Shown piece after piece: positions 16,463 through 24,740 of a DNA stretch of 64,000 nucleotides. Each line of letters starts with the position of its first letter. The stretch's first letter is position 1. The translations under genes and the position numbers were made by a program. This DNA is from Zea mays (Eukaryota; Streptophyta; Magnoliopsida; Poales; Poaceae): NCBI RefSeq assembly GCF_902167145.1, contig NW_023367190.1, positions 1-64,000 of the forward strand, given 5' to 3'. The notes below the pieces were generated by a model. That model was not told the DNA's origin and ran no database searches. It saw only the letters and a list, made by a program, of their open reading frames with translations.

Positions 16463-18039
16463 ATGATTCTTCGTTCATTAGAATGTCGATTCCTCACAAT
16501 CGCTCTTTGTGATGCTGCGGAACCATGGCAATTAGGATCTCAAGACGCAGCAACACCTATGATGCAAGGAATCATTGACTTACATCACGATATCTTTTTC
16601 TTCCTCATTCTGATTTTGGTTTTCGTATCACGGATGTTGGTTCGCGCTTTATGGCATTTCAACGAGCAAACTAATCCAATCCCGCAAAGGATTGTTCATG
16701 GAACTACTATCGAAATTATTCGGACCATTTTTCCTAGTGTCATTCCATTGTTCATTGCTATACCATCGTTTGCTCTGTTATACTCAATGGACGGGGTATT
16801 AGTAGATCCAGCCATTACTATCAAAGCTATTGGACATCAATGGTATCGGAGTGCGCCTCTTAACGAGGGTGATTTAAGTGCAACGAAATGTACCGGTGGT
16901 TCGCGAAGCATCTGGCTTACCGGTCATCTCCCATTCCCGTCGTCGAGAGACTAAAAGAACTATAGCATGCCAGAAACGGGGAGTTGAGGTGGTTAGACCT
17001 ATACCCCGAAATGCTCCCAGCATAGGAGCCTATGGTTCCATTCTTGTTATTGCTGGAGGTACACATACCTCTTCTCGGTGTGGTGGAGCGATATACGAAA
17101 AATAGATGCTAAGCCCGCAATGTCCGATAACGGGGCTTCAGTAGTGAATCTATCGGCACCACAGCAGTGGCATACAACTTTGGACCTAAGGGCCGGCCCC
17201 GTTACCTTTCGGAATGGGGGATCCCCGTTGGCAACAACCACGGTAGTAGTTGCGGAACTACTGGGCCAAGAGAGGACAACCTGTTGTTCCTGCTCCTCCT
17301 TCTTCGCTTCGGGGACGGAGGTCCTACGGTAGGTAAGAGCACGCACAAGCACTTGGCCGAAGGGGACCAGCGCTTCTACTCCTCCACCGAGGAGCCGTTC
17401 TTGCGAGAAGCAAGGGATGTCGTGAACGGTGGGAGGTCAAAGAAAGAGAATTGACCTCTGAATACAGTGATCCTATGATCTAGATAGACTCCGTCCTTTT
17501 TTTTTAGATAAGGGTGACTCAAGAGGGGGGAGAACTACCTAACTAAAGAAGAATAGCGCTCTTTAAAAATAAGAGTAGGCGTGGAGAGCTTTTTGCGGGG
17601 AAACTTGCAAGTCAAGTTTGGGGGGAGGCGGGCGTCGACCCAACCTTATGAGTATTCGGACTATAACAGTTCCGATGAACAGTCACTCACTTTTGACAGT
17701 TATACGATTCCAGAAGATGATCCAGAATTGGGTCAATCACGTTTATTAGAAGTTGACAATAGAGTGGTTGTACCAGCCAAAACTCATCTACGTATGATTG
17801 TAACACCCGCTGATGTACCTCATAGTTGGGCTGTACCTTCCTCAGGTGTCAAATGTGATGCTGTACCTGGTCGTTCAAATCTTACCTCCATCTCGGTACA
17901 ACGAGAAGGAGTTTACTATGGTCAGTGCAGTGAGATTTGTGGAACTAATCATGCCTTTACGCCTATCGTCGTAGAAGCAGTGACTTTGAAAGATTATGCG
18001 GATTGGGTATCCAATCAATTAATCCTCCAAACCAACTAA
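16463..18039 (+). CDS. cox2: cox2, cytochrome c oxidase subunit II (two exons, spliced)
   Basis: Exon 1 is 16463-16850 (388 nt) and exon 2 is 17645-18039 (395 nt); joined they give 260 codons and TAA, the length of maize COX2. COX2 takes electrons from cytochrome c through its CuA centre in complex IV of the inner membrane. Exon 1 starts [10 protein letters not shown] and encodes two membrane spans (around [11 protein letters not shown] and [13 protein letters not shown]). Exon 2 encodes the intermembrane-space CuA domain with PHSW and [11 protein letters not shown] (two Cys plus His ligands). Many codons are unedited relative to the mature protein, for example R for W at HQWYR, S or P for L, and T for M at AFTPIV, where the CuA Met ligand is created by C-to-U editing. 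The normal 5' flank is replaced by atp6-derived sequence, so promoter and leader are not the native ones. The start at 16463 follows known COX2 N-termini. Confidence 0.96.
16851..17644 (+). other. Group II intron of cox2 (794 nt)
   Basis: The intron begins GTGCGCC after exon 1 (TATCGGA) and ends with AC before CTTATGAG. These boundaries restore a continuous COX2 reading frame (Trp-Thr-Tyr-Glu after editing). Near the 3' end, 17590-17615 holds a short stem with a GAAA tetraloop (GCGGG-GAAA-CTTGC) that fits domain V, followed by a GC-rich domain VI-like segment. There is no maturase ORF; open frames inside overlap each other on both strands. Splicing would rely on nucleus-encoded or matR-encoded factors. 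The size equals what I recall for the maize cox2 intron. Confidence 0.93.
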
Positions 18040-18735
18040 ACCGGGGAAGCTGAAGCGGAAATGCAATTCTCGGGTGAGGGAAGGCTTCGCTCGCTCGCTC
18101 AAAAAGCTCTAACGCTCGTTTACGAGTGGAGTGCATAAGCCCTTATTGAAGTAGGGCGAGGCCTTACTACACGAGCTCGTAAGTAAAGCACGGAACGAGC
18201 CTTGTCTACGAAGCTTCGCTTCATCATCTTGCTTGCTTCTGCCGAAGCTTAACGCACTATAACATAGGCATGCATGATGGTATGGTAGGAAGACTCCTTT
18301 TAAGGCCGACCACTACATAGGAGCGATAGGAAGCCAAGCCGTCAAAAGGAAAGGCGAGCAGCCCTTATTGCAATAGCAAACGGCCTACTTATAGCCCTAT
18401 TTATACCCTTTATCGGGGACGGGCCTTACAAGCTCAATAAATTGCAATTCTTCACCTTTTCCTCAGACAGTGGGAATGAATTTTCTTACTTGATTGACAT
18501 TGACAGATATGTGTACCACACCGAACAAGCAATATGTCATATGCTTGATGTACCAGCCAAGCCAGCTCTTTTTTTCTCCGTTCCCTTATCCTTAGCGCTA
18601 AAGTCAAAATAAAATGCAAGAGAGTTTGTATTTGCAAATGAAAATGAATATGGATCTAAAAAAAATTATATAATCAATCAATAAATAATAATTGGAATAA
18701 TATAAAAAATATCCTTCGCGTATTCGTTTAGAATC
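18040..18735. other. cox2 3' flank and AT-rich spacer
   Basis: After the cox2 stop there is a run of small GC-rich inverted patterns (GCTTCGCTCGCTCGCTC, ACGAAGCTTCGCTTC) that could stabilise the mRNA 3' end. From 18655 to 18715 the sequence is strongly AT-rich and leads into TTCGCGTATTCG at 18715. That resembles a grass mitochondrial promoter: an AT box upstream of a CRTA-type core. This is suggestive only; no transcription start can be read from sequence. Confidence 0.35.
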
Positions 18736-18855
18736 TTGTTGACCCTACTCGCTTACTCCTATTTTCCTGCTTTCTTTTTCGACAGAATTCATTCTATTCT
18801 AACTTTCTTGAAAGAATGGGGTTCTGGGCTCACCCTCTCTTCCTTTTTGAGAAAG

Positions 18856-19143
18856 ATGGGCTGCCCTGGGAGTCTCGCCTTGGTGATTCTTTCTCTCTTG
18901 GGGGTCTTCTTCGGTAGCGAATCCGCTCTCATAAATTGGATGAATTCTTCTGGGTCGGCTTCGGGATCCGCCTCTGAGAGTTGGCAAAAGTACCTCAACT
19001 TATCGGAGTCGGAGGAAAATGCCGCGTCCGAACCATCCACAAGCCACACCCCGCCGAACCCTGAACCTGAAGCACCATCCATTTCGTTCTTGCGAGAACG
19101 AATCAAAAATGTTATTCGCTCATGCCAGCGTATACGAAAATAA
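18856..19143 (+). CDS. Unrecognised ORF with one membrane segment and Ser/Glu-rich middle (95 aa)
   Basis: From ATG 18856 the frame runs 95 codons; it is open upstream to a TTG at 18736 (135 codons). The N-terminal part is hydrophobic (SLALVILSLLGVFFG, one likely membrane span). Next come a Ser/Gly/Ala repeat (SGSASGSASESWQKYL), an acidic-proline stretch (PPNPEPEAP) and a basic C-terminus. The layout of a membrane span plus low-complexity tail is common among chimeric ORFs of grass mitochondria, but I cannot assign it to a named family. It follows a promoter-like AT-rich block and precedes an oppositely oriented ORF. Expression is unknown. Confidence 0.4.
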   Translation: MGCPGSLALVILSLLGVFFGSESALINWMNSSGSASGSASESWQKYLNLSESEENAASEPSTSHTPPNPEPEAPSISFLRERIKNVIRSCQRIRK

Positions 19144-19149
19144 AAAATC

Positions 19150-19545
19150 CTAAAAAGGATTAACGAAGATCTTCACCTTGAAACGGCGAGCGCCGAGAAG
19201 CGGGTAAAAATCGCCCAGGTCCTCGATAACATGAACTGGAAAAGGGTTTTCTTTTATACCTATACGGGGGAACCTAAGATAAAGCCCATATCGACTTAAC
19301 GGTCCACGATTGGGATCGCGCACGAAAAGGCTAAACACAGCCTTTTTCTTGTCCTCGGGACAGCGGGCTAGTCCCGTGCCTGTTTTTTTGAGTTGGGGTA
19401 CACAATCTTCCTTGTGACTGCCAAACCAGATTTCCGTTTTTAGGGAGAAGGTGTAGTCTTTTTGAACGGTGGTATCGTCAAGAAGAACGAGGCCCGCCCC
19501 ATTTCTGGGGCGGGGGGAAGGAGAAGTGGGACTGTGGGTCTCCTT
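19150..19545 (-). CDS. Unrecognised reading frame remnant, 131 codons open, no ATG start
   Basis: On the minus strand the frame is open from 19545 down to a stop at 19150. The C-terminal half looks protein-like: LFVRDPNRGPLSRYGLYLRF, then FPVHVIEDLGDFYPLLGARR and a basic end. There is no ATG; the only internal alternative start is a GTG near 19338. The sequence has balanced charged, aromatic and glycine residues rather than the low-complexity look of spacer frames, so it may be the 3' part of a once longer gene. It ends 6 nt past the stop of the plus-strand ORF at 18856-19143, so the two are convergent. I do not recognise the family. Confidence 0.35.
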   Translation of the reverse strand, partial: KETHSPTSPSPRPRNGAGLVLLDDTTVQKDYTFSLKTEIWFGSHKEDCVPQLKKTGTGLARCPEDKKKAVFSLFVRDPNRGPLSRYGLYLRFPRIGIKENPFPVHVIEDLGDFYPLLGARRFKVKIFVNPF

Positions 19546-22500
19546 TCATTTCATACAACCTGATGGATTCGATGCTTCTTTTTGGCTACCTTTTATATGA
19601 CTCTGACTATTGCTGTTAATAGATACCTGCTTGCTTCTTGCTTACTGGCAACCTTTATAAGATCTCCACCTTCAAGCTTGAGTACAAGCAGCTCTTTAAA
19701 AAAGGGGAATTCCGGTCCCTCCCTATCCTTCATGTGCTCTTTCAAGATCACCCTCGACAGCGCAGTTAGGTCTTAGAGAAGGAACTGATTTACCTAAGTC
19801 TAAGTAAGTAGCCAACTTCCGATAATCATTCCTAGCTTTGCGCTAGATTCAGTATGGTGATACACATTTTAGAAATAACAAGGGATAATAGCTCTTCTTA
19901 AGAGAATGGCTGCTTTGGGGGAGTTCTCTTTCCCTCTAACCTCTAACTCGAAATTGAATAAGAGAAGACAAAGCTACGCATTCACTCGTAGCACTCGTTA
20001 GGCCCCCCATGAATATGCATGGAGCCATGCGCATGATTCCAAGAGCGAGGCGAAACTAAATAAGAATAACCAGTAATGTCACGAATGAATGAAGCAAGCA
20101 CTTTTAGATGGTATCGATCAGAGCCAATCCACCCTGTTCTTTCCTGATTATCGTCACTTAAATGAAATCCCACTAGCTGAAATAGAATCCGTCAAGTAAG
20201 AGATAAGCCAGAGATCCAGATCATTAGAATACGTTACCGGTCCAAGATGGGCCTCATCGCGAAAAAGAGTATGTTATTCCTATCACTAGGAGTAGTAGCG
20301 CTAGCGGCGCAGAAGGAGAAAGTAGCTAAGCGCTAAGAAGCTATCTAGAGAGTTTCCAGCTGAGGTTTCCTATTGGTATCGGCGGAGAACGGATCTGAGA
20401 ACAGCTTCTGATTTTGTTTTGCAATCAAGTGCAGGATGAAATGGAAGATAATCAATGGAATCCAAGTATCTTTGCCTTCCTTCTTCGCTTATTATCTTTG
20501 GCCAATGTCCCAAGAATAGGTTGAGAGAGAATATCCCCTAGCTTGACTTCCAACTCTTCACAGAGCAGTCGATTCGGTCATCACATGTTACTGGTTGGAT
20601 GACGATCGGAAAACTCTTAGTAGGTTGGGATCAAGAAGAAGGATTGGTGCCGGACAAGAGATAAGAATAGAGAGAGAGTGTAATCAAAGCAAGGGATAAC
20701 GGTCAAGTGCACATTTCATTCATGTCAAGGCTATCTGAAAAGCAAGGGAAATCATGATTCATTGGATTGGCAAATCAGACAGATTTAAGAGCTATACTTG
20801 GCTAAAGCATAAGACAATACTGCGGTGAAAGCCTTAAGCCAGGAAAATAAAAAAATGTTAATGAATTATTGACCCTAGTCTAAAGGTACCAGTATCTTTC
20901 CCAAGCACCAACTCGCTTTCGATTTTTTATGTGGGCTCCCTTTTCCTTGTGTTAAAAGTGCCAACTTCTTAGTTTTCGTACTTGAATTCGGAATTGGCAA
21001 AACTTGATCCTATTTGACCTACTGTATAGATAGCCCTATTTAATAAGTTGCTCCTATTTTGGTATTTCGTGCATCCGTTTCCACCATCCATTTCTGCCTC
21101 CTGGCAGAAATGCAGGGAATGTGTATCGTTCTAGTCTCTTCGAATCAATCAATATGACTATCGGAAGAAGAATAACTACCTTCTCGAATCGAAATCAAGA
21201 CTCTTCTCTTGCGGGAAGCGTAAGTAGTGGAATGAGGCTGGAACCCATCAATATCGCTAAACCTGGAGAGTTGCTTGTGTTGGGTTCAAAGTTTCGCTCT
21301 ACCAAGGCAAGGCAAGATATAATATAATACGCATCCAGCTTTAGCTGAATATAGTGAGTGTTAAGCAAAGTACAGTACGCCTTTAGTTAAGATTTATCCC
21401 AGTTTAGTTCCTTTTTAGTTTAGTTAAGCCATTTAGTTTAGTTACGTGAAGTCGGCCCTCGAGTCTTAGTAGAGTAGCCTAAAGCAGTGGAAACTTGCCA
21501 TGCATTCTACTCAATAGGGAAGTTAAGTTATAGAAGTCTTTCTTCCTCTTCTGGTGAAGCTAGCTACTGTCGTTTCTATTGGTTTCTCAAGAGGCTCAAG
21601 GTCTTGCTCTACCTAATCCGATCTAGTTCCGGTCTGTAATGATGGATAGGAAGGGTTGAGAGAACTACGTATCTCGCCTAGCATTTGTGTGTGCGCACCT
21701 GCTTTTGGGCGGTTAGCGAAACGAAAGTAAAGACAGCTATGTGTGATGAAGTAAGCCCTACGATGCTCGGTTAAGTAAAGACTGCTGTTATCTCATACAA
21801 AACAAGGACTCGGGAGAAGAACTAGTTATCCCCAGAGGGGGAACTATGATTCTCTCAGATGTGTCTATCGATATAGATCAAGTTGAGTGTTCAGCGAAGT
21901 ATGCTAGCCATTGGCCTTACGTTCAGGATACTCCTTCCTGTCCTTGCGATGTTTGGTTAAGTGTTATCAATCAGCTTTCCTCTTCTTCCAGCATTCTTCT
22001 AATCATTGGTTTGCCTCTAACGATGGTTGAATAGCTCCTGTTGTTTGTCTCCACCTTCCTTCTCCCTGTAAGTTGTCCTCATACTCCCAGTTCTTTCTCT
22101 TCTTTCTTTTCTTCCTCTACGACTTTACTATACTATATTATTCTTGAATAAGCTAGTGATTATCTGAGGCTTACAGTATGGTATACCGAGGGCTAACTCC
22201 ACTACTTCAGATTGTTGAATCGAATATACCTTCTATATACCTAGCTTAGAGTATTTGAACCTGTTACGTCGATTGCTGAACCACTTTGACGCGTTGGCTT
22301 TGGCTCTGGCTTTTCCTATATCTGAATGTTTCGGAAGAGTCCGTGGCTATCCTGCGCGAAAGAGGAAGAACTCAACTCTTTGCAAAAAAAGGAGCATCGC
22401 TCTAATCACTTATGGTTGTTCCTTTCCAGGATGGATGGCTACTGCATATTATCATATAGAAATCAAATGAAAACCCTACTGAATTAGGCAAGCGATTATT

Positions 22501-22690
22501 CGCATCGTTGCTTAGGTGCTCTAACAAGCCGCAATTGGTTAGAGATTGGATCAAGTTCCAGGCTTTTTAAAAAGTGCCTTCCAGCTTACTTAATTGACTC
22601 GCATGGGCTTTCTCGCTATAAACGAACTAAACGAAGCGCCTAAAGAGAGAGATCCGCGGGACACCAGTCAATAAAGTAAAAAGAGAGTAT
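19546..22690. other. Spacer with no recognised gene
   Basis: About 3.1 kb. Open frames are all under about 72 codons and carry no motif I know. The 21370-21440 part repeats TTTAGTT-type phrases. I see no tRNA, no rRNA core motifs and no exon of a known mitochondrial gene. Confidence 0.5.
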
Positions 22691-22699
22691 TCTCTTATG

Positions 22700-23216
22700 T
22701 AGTCTTATTCCTTCCCACCCCCTTGTGGGTGCTGCTCAAGCAGCTCAGGAGGCGCCAACCCCACAACCACAGGTAGAAGGAGTTCCAGGTGCGGCGTCCA
22801 GATCAGGGACTAGTGGCCCGTCCTGTTCGGATGTAAAGGAAAGATGAAAAACTTTTCTCAAACAGTGGGGAAAGGGCCCCATACGTCAAAGCCAGATAAA
22901 GAATCTCCAACAAGATTCGAAATTGGATCGTTCAAGTCCAAAGGATAGAGAAGAAATCCTCATGGTCACCAGAAGATTTTTCATCGAGACAAAACGCTGC
23001 TAACGCTGTAGTATTGGAATATTGGGACTACTATACTACTGCGAGCGGGAAAAAAAGAAAAACCTTCTGTCGACTAGAGTTTGATGTCGATTTATCCACA
23101 CTTCCATGACTTCTAGAGGAAAGCTAACTGCTTGCTGGCTGGGAGCTGTATGAGCGGTAACGTCCACGTACGGCTCCGTGAGAAGGTGGACGGAAATTTG
23201 TTGTACCTCACTCCCG
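22700..23216 (+). other. 3' half of trans-spliced group II intron upstream of nad1 exon 4
   Basis: The intron end is identified by a 34-nt domain V at 23143-23176, beginning GAGCTGTATGAGCGG and ending CACGTACGGCTC, the classic group II form. It is followed by a domain VI hairpin whose arms are GTGAG and CTCAC (23178-23209), then the splice site at 23216/23217. No upstream nad1 exon lies in the window, so this half must pair with a 5' half transcribed elsewhere. The 5' limit of this half intron cannot be seen and 22700 is a rough guess. Confidence 0.8.
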
Positions 23217-23275
23217 TCTTCAATGGGGTCTGCTCTTTTTTTTTTGGGAGAGTATGCCAATATGATCTTAATGAG
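23217..23275 (+). CDS. nad1: nad1 exon 4 (59 nt), NADH dehydrogenase subunit 1
   Basis: The exon is exactly 59 nt, the standard size of plant nad1 exon 4. In frame it reads SSMGSALFFLGEYANMILM, matching the conserved NAD1 segment around GFALFFLGEYANMILMS (one Ser-to-Phe edit expected). NAD1 is a membrane subunit of complex I at the quinone site, and this segment lies in a transmembrane helix. A group II domain V and VI lie immediately upstream, and a GTGCG intron start follows immediately at 23276. Neither exons 1-3 nor exon 5 and matR are in the window, so the exon needs two trans-splicing events, as known in grasses. Confidence 0.95.
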
Positions 23276-23860
23276 GTGCGGGGCTTTGCATCTGACATTC
23301 GTTGGGCTTTCCTCTGCGTCCCGGCCTTTTTGTGCAATAAACCCCTCCGGCCGAAGACTAGTGATAGGTGGTCCCGCGGAGCTTTCGGAGAAGGGTAGCC
23401 TAGTGTGTAAGCACAGCAATGAACCGCGGCGAACCCTCAGACGACCCTTCTAAGATAAGGGGGGAGACCCTCAGTAGTGGTGACCCTTTGACTCTTCCAC
23501 TGACTTATATATGTACCGAATGCTCATACGGGAAAGTGAACTCCTGGGTCTGGGGGTTGCTCCGAGAAAAAATCCTTTCTTTCTCGTCCACTCCAGGGGG
23601 TGCGGACACACCTGCGCGGATTACAGGTGACGGTTACAAGAATGGCGGGGAAGTGAAGAGTACCCGACGACATTCAGGGATGAATGTAGACCCATCGGGC
23701 AGGGATAATCATTCCGGTCCTGGGAGAGGTGGCGACACCAGTCTGAGCTGAGGGAAGCCAGCCAATTGAGTCACTGAAACGACCGCAGGAGGCGCACCCT
23801 AAGCCCAGCTTCTCGGAGCTGCTATTGCGAAATACGGCTTCCTTAATATACAAATTTCCA
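23276..23860 (+). other. 5' half of nad1 intron 4 (trans-spliced; matR absent)
   Basis: Begins GTGCGGGG at the exon 4 boundary, the group II 5' consensus, and continues as GC-rich structured sequence typical of domain I. In many plants this intron contains matR and continues in cis to exon 5. Here no matR frame is present in the following 40 kb, so the intron is split. The 3' limit is not visible; structured sequence fades by about 23860. Short open frames here are by-products of intron sequence. Confidence 0.8.
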
Positions 23861-23966
23861 CAAGGGGGCTGGGCTGCTCGCCTTCATAGAAAGGCGACCG
23901 GGCCTAGATTAGATGTTCGCCTTTTTATAGAATAGAAAGAGAAGGTAAAGGGGGGCTTTATTGGTA

Positions 23967-24218
23967 ATGGCTGAGGTCCATGAAAGAATCGCTGGAGCAC
24001 ATCAAGCGGGCAGAAGAATGAGATGGCTGATACACAGATATGGGTTTTATTGGCCAAACATGGAAAAAGATTGCAATAAATACGCCCGAGGATGTCCAAA
24101 GATACAGACCGATTAAAAACCTGTAAGCGGAAGAATTACATGAAATCATTAAACCTTGGCCATTCCGAGGTTGGGCAATTGAAACAATTGGAAAAATATA
24201 TCCTCCTTCCAGCACCTT
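23967..24218 (+). mobile_element. Ty3-type retrotransposon integrase fragment (nuclear origin)
   Basis: Reads HERIAGAHQAGRRMRWLIHR and YGFYWPNMEKDCNKYARGCP, the HHCC zinc-binding region and following segment of Ty3/gypsy integrases. After a stop and frame change it continues EIIKPWPFRGWAIETIGKIY, the next conserved block. LTRs, catalytic residues and the rest of pol are missing. This is a decayed nuclear insertion directly behind the nad1 half intron. Confidence 0.85.
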
Positions 24219-24696
24219 TTAACAATCTTCTTCTGTGTTGAAGCGTAATAGGAAGAAGCCAAAACATTCTTTCAAGAATCTCCAAATCCCCCATCCACAT
24301 AACCCCTTATTTTCTCTCCAATGGTAGATTCGAAGAAATTCGCATGCTCATATCGTGCTCTCATCCCAACCCCAAGAAAATAGAACTCAAAGAGGAGCCA
24401 TATGCTTCATATATTGATGGTTTCTTGGAGGGATGGATCCTAATGCAAGCAAGCCGGAACTCTTCCACATAATTTTCAAGGCGACGCTTGGGCCTTCCAT
24501 GTTATAGTCAGCCAACTCTATTTTCTCAGGTACCTGAGAAAGAGTAAGAACACCTGCGTTCCAGTATACCATCCTTCCATGCAGTAGTAATCCCCCCCTC
24601 TAAAAAAGTAAGTTGAGATTCAAAGCATTCCCGTAAGCTAGTAAGTCAATCAAAGCTATAACTCTATTTGTTAGTTTCAGGAAACTGGTACATATT

Positions 24697-24740
24697 TATA
24701 ATAATAATAATATATATTATATCTTTATATTATTATTATT
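24697..24740. repeat. AT-only inverted repeat
   Basis: ATAATAATAATA-type sequence on the left is mirrored by TATTATTATTAT on the right around ATATCTTTATA. It can form a long AT hairpin. No coding neighbour uses it obviously; it may be a weak promoter-like or cruciform-prone element. Confidence 0.6.

Noticed and set aside
17047..17454. Overlapping open frames on both strands inside the cox2 intron
   Set aside because: They lie entirely within a well-bounded group II intron, show no reverse transcriptase or maturase motifs, and mirror each other through GC-rich structure.
23036..23751. Open frames of 74-127 codons around nad1 exon 4
   Set aside because: They cross domain V, the exon and intron domain I, so they reflect structured intron sequence, not protein.
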